Shown piece by piece: positions 1-11,664 of a DNA stretch of 64,000 bases. The stretch's first letter is position 1, and every line of letters starts with the position of its first letter. The DNA comes from Dichomitus squalens LYAD-421 SS1 (Eukaryota > Basidiomycota > Agaricomycetes > Polyporales > Polyporaceae): NCBI RefSeq assembly GCF_000275845.1, contig NW_006766886.1:1045245-1109244 (forward strand), given 5' to 3'. The notes below the pieces were generated by a model. That model had not been told where the DNA came from. It did no database searches and saw only the letters and a program-made list of their open reading frames with translations. The position numbers and the translations under genes were made by a program.

Positions 1-2171
1 ACAATATAGCGACCGCGGCCTCGCTCCCGCCTCGAGTGATTAAATCCTACTTTTTGTGACGGTACTGTGAGATCATCAGCCGATCGTCGGTACGTACGTA
101 TGCCACTTACAGCATGGTATCGCACAACTTGACATCATATTCATGAAGAGATCTCAGTCATTTGAAACAGGCTCGATACCACTGTGGCAAGCTGAAGCTC
201 TTCATCGAAGACGACTAGACGTGGTTGCAATTGTAAATCAAGTGCTCACGATCAGGACTTGTCGCCAAATTCAGGCAACCAGTTGGGTCTCTCGCACGGA
301 ATGTCGATAGCGCGCGACCCTGGTGGTGATGTTCTGTAGTGTTCCGTACTGATGCACAGCAACATCTGTATCGGGGATGCCCGTCGCGCAAGGCACGCTC
401 CTCGCCGGTGATGCCGCCACAATGCTAGGCCCAACGCCGTGCACCCAGAGCCAGGCTATCTATCCACTAGCTGTTGAACCGAGTCCGACGGACCTTCCCA
501 AACGACGCCCGTTCGCAGCTCAGGCCTGCTTCGTACACAGTGACGCAGCTCCTGAAGAATTGCGTCGCGTTGGCACCTCAACCTGTCATCGTATACGACT
601 CATGGAGGAGGCGGTGCTTGGTCGTCGCACAAGTTCCCAATTTGGTGTGCGTTGTTCAACCTCGTCGGCTTCACGCAGACGCCGGGGGAGCCTTGGCTCC
701 TGCGCAAAGCGAGGGAGGCAGGTTAGGAGGTGGCAAGTGCCGGTGTGCCCTGCCGTCTTCCCTATTGCCGTCGGTGCGTCGTCATAGTCGTGGTGCTCGC
801 TCTTGGCTAGTTGGCTGATGGTGGAGGGGATCCTCAGCGCGTCTAGCTCCTAGACTAGAGGCAGCAGCTTCTTCACAGGAAATTGGCAAATCTCGGGCAT
901 ACCGAGGGGCCATGGCAGCTGCGCATAGCACGACAGGGACTCGGACAGTGCCATCAGACGATTTGCGATCTTACGACGGCTTGCTACGCCTGAGGCGCAC
1001 TGGCGCAGGGGGTATGACTATCGCCCCAATGGCGTCTCATGCCAGTGCTTACTATGCCGAGTTGGCTTCTGCCCTTCTACTGCGCATCGTTTACGACATG
1101 TGGCACCTCGTAGACGACGAGGCCTCGTATATAGGCGGACGTATTGCGCCCCCGTTGCTATACTGGTTGTTTGACACTGAACTCTATACACACGCGCGTA
1201 TTGTGTGCCTTGTGTTGCTAACCCACAGGAAGCACGTCTGGTGGTTTCTTGAGTGGAACATGGATACAATAGGAGACGCTCCGTAATTACGCACGACCAC
1301 CACTGCCATCTTCATCGATGGAAGTCACTTCTTCGCTCGCTCGAGGAACCCAGGCTGACGAACCCAAAACTCTGAAGAACTAACGAACCTAAGATATGAA
1401 GAACGTCGGTCCGCTATCAGCTACCTTGCGGGTGCTTTGCGTGCGTCACAGTAGACTCACACTACATGTAGCTAGGCTCGGAAGCTACAAGAACAGAAGC
1501 CTCCTCGCACAAATGGTCGTCCGCATACAAGTAAGGTCGGAAGATGCCCCACAAGGTTTTGCAGCGACCTCATATGGCGCATCCGTGATGTGCTCCCTGA
1601 TTCGACTCGGACGTGGGCACATGCAGCGATGAATCCTCGCAAATGGCGCCGCCTCGCGCCCCCACATAAACACGCGCTCCATGTCCACGCCTCCATCGGG
1701 AGATGTTATTCCCCCCTTCCGGCCGTGTACACTTCTGGCTTGAGAAGGTGTGCCCAACGTCTCACGACGAAGACACCTGTTCCCCTGTTATCCATGTTTG
1801 GAATCATGCAGCCTGATCGGCGACAAGCCAAAAACGGTATCCAGAAAGACCAGTATCCACCCGCTCATCACGCTGCACGATGCCGTCCCAGAAATATATT
1901 TCGCGCAAAGCGACCTGCTGCGCTCACACGAGAAGTAAATTTACAAGGTGGAGGCCTGCTATTGTACGACGACGAACAGCCCAGGCCTCCTCCACCCTAC
2001 CCCCGTCGCGCTACCCTTGTCCCGCTCGCCCCTATTCTTCTGCTACCCACGGACACGCACATCGTCGCCCACAACGCCGAATCGCTGGAATGCGCACCTT
2101 CGGTGTCACGCGGCTCGCACTCGCCTGAGGGCCAACCGCGCTTCGCATGTCCCTGAGAGAAGGACGCACCT

Positions 2172-2196
2172 CGTGCGTGCGCATGCGCATGCGCAC
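2172..2196. repeat. Alternating purine-pyrimidine tract with inner palindrome
   Basis: A run of 25 bases alternates strictly between pyrimidine and purine (CG, TG, CA steps). It contains an 18-bp perfect palindrome made of TGCGCA/ATGCGCAT units. Such tracts can adopt Z-DNA or cruciform structure; whether this one does is inference. No gene is recognised nearby. Confidence 0.6.
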
Positions 2197-4753
2197 CCGC
2201 ACCCGCAAACCCCTGCTGCACGACCTGGACCCGCGAGCCCCGGTCGCGAGGCCAGACACGGACGGGCACACCTGCTTCATCTTTGCCGCACGTACACACC
2301 CGGCAGGCGAACGTGTTGTCGACTTGCTTATAGTGTCCACTGGCACACACGAACCTATATGATACGAGCATTTCAGCGCCAACGCGAGAAACAAGATAGC
2401 ACGCACCTCGAGCACCGCGTCCGCCGATCCCGCCGCTGCTGCGGCGTTAGCTCGACCAGAGTTTGAACTCTAACGGAGCTCTCTAGCAGTGCCAGACCTC
2501 GCTCTGGCACGATGCGGGAGGGGGAGGAGGAGGAGGCCGGGAACGCGAGCGTGCATCACTTGGAACTTCACCTTCCATCATCCCGGCTCGACCACCTACG
2601 GGCAAGAAGCGCCCCATAATGCGGGCATCGCTGAGTCCTGGGAGTTCGAAGCTGGGGCCTTGGTTCGAATCCGTCAAGTCGGGTCCGAGGGACGGGGCGG
2701 AGCATTTTTGCAGTCAGGATGTCGCCCCGAGTTTATCGCAGTGGGGGGAAGTGCGGGTGGCTCTGTTCTCTTTCTCTCTTTCCTCGTCGTATCGGGCATC
2801 GGGCCTTGGGCCTTGGGCCCTTGTTAGCAGCCCTATTATCCCTTTCCCGCTGTTTGTGAAGCGCAGTCAGCCACCGAGGCTGTAGAGCGTTTGTACCCCT
2901 TGTCATTGGCCGAGCCGTGCCTGTAGTAGTCATCTCTAAGCTGCCCATTCGCCGCGTAAGGCATGAGTGTGGCACGGAAGCGTGCGCGTGCTCAAAATAG
3001 CCAGTGCGCACGCTTTGCATGCTCGCAAGTCTGCGAGTGGGAGAGCTTGCGTTTGCGTCAGCGTCCGCCCCCGACTCCAGTTCCACTGGGTGGTCGTCGC
3101 TACCGGAATGATAACGAGGAGGGCGCGCGCGCGCGACGCCGACGCCGGGGGCCCGGGGGTGAGTCAGTGAGCGGGTTCCGGTGGGCGACCGTAGCAGAGC
3201 TGACTGACCATTCATTCCGGTCCTACTAGCGACTGTGCAGCTGTCTGCGCCTCTACGGCGTACGGCATAGTCTGGCACCCTCCCCCCGCGCCTTCCCTCC
3301 CTCCCATCACGTCCTCACATCCCGACAATGCAGCCGTCGGCGCGGGCGACTGGCACGCGCGCTTGCCGCAGCGTCCCTGCGCTCTGTCGCCGCGTTCCCT
3401 ATCTCGCTGCGTGCTCGGCGCGCGCCAGTTGGTAGGATAGCTGGGGCGTGATGCGCATTACGGATTCTAGCGGGCGCCAACAATAATAAGTACGTACACG
3501 TTCGCGCGCACACACGGGTCGGGAGTACGTACGAGCGAACGAGCGAACTATCCCGTCCGCCGTCGCGTCCGGTCGCGCGACGGCGCGGACGTGGCCCGAA
3601 CAGGGAAGGTTGGAAGGGGTGCGCGCGTGGCCATCCGCCTCCCAGACGTGAGGAGCAACCGTATCGGCCTCTGATTCGCGCGGCCGGTGTAGGGCGGAGC
3701 GATAGCATGTGCAGGGTGGACAAGACAGGAGAGCGTCTGTCGCACGTCGCACGTCAGACGCAGTAGACCTTAGGATCGTTATCGGATTAGATGCACGAAG
3801 CACGATGCGATAGAAGGCGGGAGTCTCACATGCCATCCACACCGCAGCCCGTACGCCCGATGCGCATTACGCACGTCCTGCTCCGTCGTGCCCTCAGCCC
3901 GTCCTCGCGCCCGCAGCCCAAAGCTGGCAATACTGCCCTGCAGGGCGCGTGGCACGACGCACGGACTCGACCCGCGTGGGGTATTCGAGACCGGCTTCGA
4001 TGCCCGCACCGCGGCTCGCCCCTCCTTCCTGCTGCCCCCTCCCGGATCCTTCGAACGTCCACCCGCGACGTGGACCAGGGAAGAGCGGCAGGCGTGGTGG
4101 CCTTGGCGGGCCCGCGAAAGCCCGGTACGGACGACCCGCGTGCGCTAGGGCACTGGGCACCGGGCACAGCATGACCGACGGTGGGAGGGAGGGGCGGAGA
4201 ATTCGAAGGCACCGCAGACAGCGGGGATACGCTGCCAGGCAGCGAATTCGCGGTAAGCCCGGGCTGCCAGGCGGAGCGTGGCGGCGTGGGAGAAGAACTT
4301 CCGAAGCCGGGCCCGGGGCCGCAGACGAGACGGCAGCCCGTCTCGTCTTGCGCGTCCGAATCCGTGCCCGACGTCCACCGCGTCGTCGGCACTCGGCTCA
4401 GCCCCTCAGCCATCCGGTGGTGGGGAGGGTGTGCGTGGGTGGGGTGCGACGATTGGGGAAGAAGGTCCGGGAGCAATACCAACTTCGCGACCGAGCCATG
4501 TCATATGGAACCTTGCAATATACGTGCAGAGGCACAGGCCCTACTAATGGTAAAATATAAACGTGAGGAGGTGCGGACGGCGAAGCGTACGATAGCCTGA
4601 AGTAGAAGATACATACACACAAAGGAGTACTGACTGCAGCTAGAACCCGATAACACGAGAACGATCATAATACGGTAGCATGACGGACCCACGGACTGAC
4701 TGACTGTACACCTAGCGAGGGGGGTTTTCCGGAGCGCGGGTCGGTATCTGTTG

Positions 4754-4829
4754 GGGACTGGGATTGGGATCGGGGGACTGAGGATTGGAGACCGAGACTG
4801 GGGCTGGAGTTGGGACTGGAGTTGGGGAT
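4754..4829. repeat. G-rich degenerate minisatellite
   Basis: Imperfect tandem copies of a GGGACTGGA / TTGGG-type unit are visible on the plus strand. On the minus strand, which is the sense strand of the upstream transcription factor gene, the tract is C-rich. It lies about 360 bp past that gene's stop codon. Confidence 0.55.
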
Positions 4830-4904
4830 GATAATAGATTTTACAAGTGTCGCGGCGGGAACTGTAATCGTTTTGTGAGCAAATGCATTGGAGACGGAGA
4901 CGAA

Positions 4905-4938
4905 CAGCAGCAAAGCAGCAGCAGCAGCAGCAGCAGCA
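4905..4938. repeat. CAG/CTG trinucleotide microsatellite
   Basis: About ten CAG units with one interruption (CAAAG). It reads as CTG on the minus strand, about 250 bp beyond the stop codon of the transcription factor gene at 5186, so it could be transcribed in that gene's 3' end. Confidence 0.7.
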
Positions 4939-5185
4939 AGCATGAAAGCGACGATTGCAAACCGGCGACGGGCGATGGGCGGCTGTGTGGACCAGGGCGA
5001 TTGTAATTGACGACGACCAAAGTCGGACCGAGTAGTTTTGCCTGTCGACGCGGAAGGAAGTTGAGGGCCCGGACGGGCCAGGTATGACGATTGCCGACGG
5101 ACAGCACGCAGAATGGGATGCAAAGAGCGAGCGGGGCGTAGGGATGTGTGCGGACGCAAAAAAACCAAGCAGCACCGTCTACGGC

Positions 5186-7790
5186 CTACACGAGCAGCAG
5201 CAAGTCGTTGTGGCTCTCGCGCATGACCGCGCGCCAGTCGACGGACGTGAACTGGCCGCGCCCGCGGTCGCGGTCGCGGCGGTCCCACACCTGCTGCATG
5301 AGCCGCGCGACCTCGGTGATGTTCCCCATCGACTCCTGCTGCTGCCGCTTGAGCATGTTCAGCAGGAACGCGCGCTGCCCGCGGTCGTCCGTCAGGCACC
5401 CCGACAGGCAGATCCCGAACACCACGCTCCGCACGACGCTGCGGTGCACCGACGGCTGGTCCGGCACGTCGTGCAGCGCGCCGATCGTCTCCGTCACCGC
5501 GTTCTGGATCTCCGGGCACGCGGGGTAGTCGCCCGAGAGCACCGTGTGCAGGTACACCTTCGCGCTCGCGCGGAAGATGTTGTTCGTCAGCCGCCGCCGC
5601 CACACGACGTCCGCCTCGCCGCCGCCGCCGTTCGGGTACATGTGCGAGTGCTGCGCCTGCGGGCCGTACATGCCCGCCTGGAGCGGGACGAGCGGGTTGT
5701 GCGGCGACGCGGGCGCGAGCAGCTGCTCCTCGATCATCGTCCCGCGGTGCACGAGCTCGGGGATCGAGAGGCACCCGCGGCGCGACTGGCTCTCCTTCCA
5801 GTGCGCGAGGTTCGAGATCTCCGCGATCGCGAGCACGATCTTGTTCTCGCAGCCCATCACGGGCAGCATCGAGATCTCGGGCGCGCCCCCGCCGCCCATC
5901 GGGTCGTCGATGTACGCGCCGTTGAAGAGCAGCCGGTAGTACTCGAGGAAGCGCGGCACCTGCTGCGTCGTCACGCTCGCCAGCACGTCGAACCACATCG
6001 TCGTCTTGATGATGAACCGCGTGCTCTCGCTGCACCGCCGCAGCGCCTCCTCGGGCCCGTACACGTCCGGGTCGTTGAGGATCGTGGTCACGTACTGGCT
6101 CGCGATGTCCAGCCAGACCTCCCAGCCGCCCCGTCCGCCGGAGAAGAGGACGCTGGAGACGATGTGGAGGCCAGCCATCGCGTCGCCCTCGTTGTACTGC
6201 CGTCTGCTGCTGAGGAGGTTGCCCTGTACTCGATCAAAGATGGCGGTCACGACGTTCGAGTCAGTCGGCGCAGGATACCGCATGTAGTGTATGTGAAGGG
6301 CAGACAGCAGACAGGCTGCATCCCGCGCCACCGGTGAGCTTTGGAGGATGCGGAACATGAAATTCTTGATCGAGGAGTCGGCGAGCAGGTACTGTATTGG
6401 CAAGACATATTGCAGGTAGTGATTGATGAGGGAATGTTGGTCTGTTGGCAAAACTAGACCAACGGCGTTCATGGGCGCGGCTGGGGCCATAGCGTCCGGA
6501 CTGCGAAGCGCTTCCTGCTCGTCATCAGAGAGATTGCTGGGGTTGATGTTGTACGCCCGAGAAAGGGAGGAGACAGGAGGATTGTAGTAGATCGACGATG
6601 ATGACGACGGACCTGCAGTGGGCACCCCACCACCGTTCATACCATTCATCGGCATGTAAGTCGGAGTCGATATTGATTGGCTCAATCCTGACATTGAACT
6701 TGCTCCCGCCGAGGCCAGCGGATGATACGATGAGGCAGAACCAGTATAATGCGGAGGCCCTGCATAGAGGAGGGCATTAATCATAATACATTCATGATAC
6801 ACTAATAACGGTACGGCGCCTTACAGGAGGAGGGAGCAGAGACTATGGAAGGAGACTGTATCATACTAGGAGGCTGAGGCTGAGGCGGGGCGGGGGCAGG
6901 CGGGTGGTACAACATGTCGTTCACGTTGGGCAGCATGGGGCCCCGATTCATGGCGGGGTCGTGAGGACCCAACTCCGGAATGGCAGGCTGCCAGTCTGCG
7001 AAAGTTCACTACCACGAAACGGGGATGAGAGCAGGATAGTACATACTCTGACTATAGTGCTGCTGCTCCGGGGGAGGCATGGGAGCGTAGTGGGCAGGAG
7101 CGCGCTCGAACGAAGTGTTCATGCCGTTGTGAGGGGGACGGTGTCCCTCGCTGGAGGTAGCAGAAAGAGTAGGAGTGGGAGGACTCGACGGCGAAGTATG
7201 GAGTTGGTCGACGAGGACGAGGACAGGAGGGTCTGCTTCGGTTGTGCGCGGGCCCGAGCCCGAGTGACCCTTGATCATGCCCTGAGACGCGAGGAACGTC
7301 TTGATCTTTTCGCGAAGCTCAGTGACGCTGTTGTTCTCCTGGAAACGCACGGCAAGCCGTTAGCCCCTAATTGCCGACAAAGACGTCTGAGCCAGAGACA
7401 CTGACCCTCATCCAGTCTGGACGCTTGGCGCCAAAGCCGAGACATTGCAGCCTGAGACGGACACAGGTCTGACACGCGCCTTCTTCGTTCGGCTGCTCGT
7501 CGCATTTCTGGTGGCGGCGTAGTGACGTGGCGGATGTGGCGGAGACGGCAGGAGTTATCGGGACGATGGGCAGGACGAGAGACGCGGGGAGACAAGATCG
7601 GGGTTAGACTTCTGCTGAGAGGATGATGAGCGCCTCGAGGACGAACCTTCCGTCGAATCCTGCAGGTGTAGCAGCCCGACTTAGCACGAACGGCGCCTTT
7701 TGGCTTGGGCGCTCCGGGCTTCTTTTGAGATCGAACCTGCTGAGAGGCGGAGGAGACGGTCTTGCGCGGGCTGGAAGGAGCGTCGGGCAT
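5186..7790 (-). CDS. Zn2Cys6 fungal transcription factor
   Basis: Nuclear DNA-binding regulator, 760 residues in my model. Exons run 7790-7647, 7507-7406, 7338-7047, 6995-6825 and 6759-5186; all phases close. Near the N-terminus a complete binuclear zinc cluster is visible: C40-X2-C43-X6-C50-X9-C60-X2-C63-X6-C70, with basic residues after C43 (RIRRKK). The cluster is split by a 139-nt intron between K48 and K49. A Pro/Ser/Gln-rich linker follows. The large last exon looks like the helical Fungal_trans_2-type regulatory domain and ends in a run of leucines. I start at the ATG at 7790 because the upstream in-frame extension has only a TTG codon. The C-terminal exon is very GC-rich and produces long open frames on the other strand, which I regard as shadows. 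The target genes cannot be told from sequence, and no neighbour suggests a pathway-specific role. Confidence 0.9.
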
Positions 7791-9790
7791 TGCGTGGTGG
7801 ACTGTCGAAAGCGTAGAGTACAAATATACGGACTAGGGGATGGGGGACAGTCGCCGACAGACGGGGAGTGGTGGGCGGTTGTTGGGAGAAGCGAGAGGCA
7901 GAGCACTTATGTACCCTGGGCGCCGGGCACTACCACCGTGCGACTTTCCGCATGTTGATTCCTTTATTTTCCTTTATTTACCCGCACCTTATCGACCCAT
8001 GCCCCCGGACACCAGACCCTCGTCTTTGCCTTACGCGTCTAACGCCATTCACCGCGCCAGACACTGCCATACTCGGCATCACGTAACTCATCCCCGTATT
8101 TATACTCGCTCCAGTCAGCGAGAATTACGCGTCTCGTCATCCAAGTTCCGCTACGGTCGTACGCAGGCCTAGCGAGGACAGCGAGTGGGCGTGGGTGTGC
8201 TGCACCTGGGCTCTGCAGGCTGCATGGGGTAGCCGCCGAAGAATGGAAGGGAGCGCCCCCAAACTCTGTTGTGCAGGTCGAGGAGGCGGGGCCCGCGTCA
8301 TCGGACGAGGCCGTCCTCGTGTCTGCCCGGCGTTCTGGTCACAAGGCTGGGGCTTCCCGATAAAACCCAGAGCCGCTGAGATCGGAGCGTTTGCTTTCTC
8401 AGGCACCCGACTTGCCGCCCGAGCCCGCGTTCTAGCCTGGCAGCCAATAGACGCCCAGACTCGTGCCCGTCCGAGAGCTGCCCTCTTCTTCTCTCGCAGG
8501 CCTCCGCCGCCGCTTGGCCTCCAGCTGCAGGCCTCGTGTGCGGCCCTCCGTTCGTTGTCTACAGAATAATCACATCAGCCGGCCTTATCCCGCGAGCACA
8601 ATCCAACCTCCTCCACCCGAGCCCCGAGGCGCCGGCTCGTCCTCTGCCCTTCCCGCTTCCTTTCTTCTCAGCCTCCTTCCTTACCACCACAAGGTGCTCA
8701 TCCCGTCCAAGTCGTAGACCCACCACCCGCCGAGGACAGGCGCGCGTGCGGACCATGTCGCTGATAGCTGAGAGAGACAGAGCACAGACCCTGACTGAGC
8801 GTGACATGACCGTGCGCATCCCGAAGCATGAGAGCGAGCCCAAGCCCCAATGCGACAAATTGCTTGACGGCACCCCCTTCCCTCGTATTACGCGTGCTAT
8901 CGCCTCCTTGGTAATACTAAAGTCCCTCGCCCGCGGCCCCCAAACCCAAATCGCCGCAGCGGACGGCTGCTTCTCTCGCCTACGGCGCTTACCTAATTCT
9001 GCGTCCCAGCCCGGATCCATCGCTCAGGATGCGATCACCAACGACCACGCTTGTGGTCGAATCGAAGGCCCGCCGTGTTGGCAGCTGTTGGCAGATGTCT
9101 CCTCCACTGCCAACGCCTGCCCCGATCTCCTCCGGCGCTACAATCACATCTCCCTCCGGATGGTCAATCCTTCTGGGCAGCGCAGCCCACTCCATCCAGA
9201 TGATTAGTACACAGACCTATTGTACACGTAACGATGCTCTTCAAATGATGATCAACGTTCCTCCCACAACCAAAGAGGTATCGGCTACACAGCGCCCCTA
9301 ATAGCGTATGCATACGAGAAAAAAATCCAATCATTCGTGCAACGACATCGCTCAGTATCGTACAGCTCCTGTTTCATCATGGTCTCTTGTTTCACACCCC
9401 AGAGGCCCCACAACAACCAATACCACAGTGATGACAGCAGCAGCACATAGTACGCACTGGCATGCACGCGCGAGCGCGCTCATTCCAACAACCGCGAACT
9501 CAGATCCCCGCCGGCGCCCCCGATCGAGACTTTTGGTCGCCCGCACCGCGAAGCCCAATGCGATGCATCTCCCCACACACAACCAGTGCCCCTGCCCAGC
9601 TGCCCCGATGGCGAGAACACGGTAACTGCGTCGCGTCGCATCCCGACGGCCACACCTCGCAACGCGCCCGCATGACCACAGACAGAACGTCCTCGCGCCC
9701 CCCCCACCCCTCTCTCGGACTCGGCCCGCGCGTCGCTGGCCTCCAAATGCGCAACCCCGCGCGCGCTCTCCAACCTCCCCCACACACACC
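7791..9790. other. Intergenic region, no gene recognised
   Basis: This lies between the start of the transcription factor gene (7790, minus) and the 3' end of the PH-domain gene (9791, minus). It would hold the promoter of the former and the 3' region of the latter. Open frames are short and show no domain or splice pattern that I can support. Confidence 0.5.
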
Positions 9791-11664
9791 TCAAGATTGC
9801 CGTTCCGATGGGGCTTCCTGCGGTGACGTCGCGACGCCCGGCGCGGTCGCGCTGCCCCCCAGGGAAGGGCTGCCTCCCCCGCTCAAGCTCAGCCGCCGCA
9901 CGAACGAGTCCCTCCGCTTCTGCGTGGGGGCCGCCGATCCCGGGCTTGTAGCCCCGCTGCTGCCTGCCGCCGGCGCGTGGACGTGGACGTTCCCAGCCGG
10001 GCTGACGCTTGGGAACGAGGAAGGCTCCCCGGGGACGACGCCCTGTCCGGACCGACGGGCGATGAGGGCGCGGATCGCGCTGAGCCACTTGATCTCCTCT
10101 TCCTCGCTGGGCGCGCAGAGCAGCAGCGTGCGCTTCGTCGTCACGATCTTGAACGTATGAGTGCCTACCCTCTCGCCATCGGCAGGGGAGGACGACAGGG
10201 CGTGGTGCTGGGGAGACTGCGGGCCGGGGGACGCGACGGCAGGATGGTTTCTGTTTGGGGGCAGGTCATATTCCAGCGCATCGATAACCAATGCGAGCGG
10301 GATTTGACGGTGAGGCTTCGTGTCCTGTTTCGATTATAGCCCCATAATACCGGCACGCAAATGAAGTCATACAGGCAGGGAATCCGTCAGTCAGGGGCTC
10401 AATGGCTTGGCAAACTCAAAATCACGACGATGTTGCGCACGTACCATGTGAGAGCGGCAGTATATGAGCTTCTCGCCGCTGAGTACGAACCATCGTTTGT
10501 GCCAATTATGCCGTCTGGACCCGCATTTCATGAGATACCCTGATAACACCGGTTTTGAGGGAGATACACTCTCGCCGGCTAGTGTTACCGGTTGTGTAGC
10601 GGAATTCGGTTTGCTGTTCGGCGAGGCATCGTCCGAGTCGGAAGATGTGAGCTGGTGAAGCTGATGGGAATGCGAAGGCGAGGAGGAGATGCCAGTGGAA
10701 TGAAATGCAGCAGTGGCAGTAGTAGGGGTGGTGGGTATTGGGATGGGAGAGGTGACAGAATTGCGCGTCGACGTCGGAAGGAGCTGGACACGCGTGTCAT
10801 TGATCGCGCTGACCCATTCCCGGACTTCTTGAGGATTCTCCGCCTGCAAGTAGAACGTGCGCGTGGGGGAGACGAGTCCGAAGGTGTTCTGGTGCTTCTT
10901 CAACACCACCGGCGTGCAAGAATGCACCTCCGTCAAGTCGAGAAGCCGGAGGAGCTTGTACTCTGCCGATGTCTTGTAGAACGCCAGATGCGCCGGGCGC
11001 AACACAAACCAACGCTTCTTCCAGGTCTTATTCGGGGAACATCGCGCGCCAAATCGAGATGCGATGTGGGGTCGGACGTGCGCAGGTGGCAGAACAGGAT
11101 ACGTGCAGAGTGCGGACAAATTAGCTCACGAAACACGCAGAGCAACACACCGACATACCTTCCTTCGCTCTCCCTTCTTCCACAGGTAGCCGGACTTGAT
11201 GACGGTTTCGTCATGCGATCCCTGCTGGGTAGTGCCAGTGAAATCCTGGGTCCTCCATCCCCCTTCTTCGTCCTCTTCATCCTCCTCGGAATCCTCGCCC
11301 CCGCTGTGGGACCGGCGTTCCGCAATCGATTGAAGAGGGGGCTGCGATGAAGGTGCACCGAGGAGAGCGCCGCTCAGACTTGTGGACATCGGCGAAGGCG
11401 AGATGACATCAGGCGTGAATACCGAGTCCGAGTCCGACTCGGTGCCGGATACCGGGACAGACTGTAACGTAGGTTTCTACGAAAGTAATACCGACATGTC
11501 AGCGTCATCGGCATTTAGCCCTGGCACGTCCACGCAAGGACGCACGAGAACTGTATAGCGCGCTATGATGCATTACACACCTTTAATGGTGGCTTGGAAT
11601 GCACGGAAAGCTTGCGGGCGACCTCCTGGTGGGATGGAGGAGGGACAGAACGAGCCGCTGACAT
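9791..11664 (-). CDS. Protein with two PH domains
   Basis: Probable membrane-phosphoinositide-binding adaptor, 505 residues. Exons run 11664-11581, 11476-11159, 11026-10445 and 10324-9791, all in phase. The N-terminus (MSAARSVPPP...) leads into an acidic Ser/Asp/Glu-rich stretch. The first pleckstrin homology domain starts with SGYLWKKG at about residue 122, continues with KKRWFVLR after the second intron, and ends at REWVSAIND near 211. A Ser/Thr/Pro-rich linker follows. The second PH domain starts with LSGYLMKCG and HKRWFVLSG near residue 298 and ends at IKWLSAIRALIARR near 420; it carries a Pro/Ser/His-rich insert of about 30 residues between its strands. The tail is Ser/Gly-rich. No catalytic domain is visible, so a scaffold or lipid-sensing role is the safest reading. 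Lipid specificity cannot be assigned. Confidence 0.88.

Larger units (their letters stand above)
1..5185. other. Gene-poor region with low-complexity DNA
   Basis: I see no reading frame here with a recognisable domain, start context and splice pattern. The open frames are short, overlap on both strands and look like chance products of GC-rich sequence. The stretch holds a run of alternating purine-pyrimidine (2172-2196), a short GC run near 3122-3137, a G-rich degenerate minisatellite (about 4754-4829) and a CAG microsatellite (4905-4938). The last two lie just downstream of the transcription factor gene that ends at 5186, so they may fall in its 3' untranslated region. Confidence 0.6.

Noticed and set aside
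2640..2700. A GGTTCGAATCC string near 2661 that looks like a tRNA T-loop.
   Set aside because: The flanking bases do not form a T-stem, and no D-arm, anticodon arm or acceptor stem fits around it.
4665..6337. Long open frames on both strands across the C-terminal exon of the transcription factor (minus 4665-6035 and plus 5084-6337).
   Set aside because: They are Arg/Ala/Val-rich shadows of a GC-rich coding exon; the frame ending at 5186 carries the domain.
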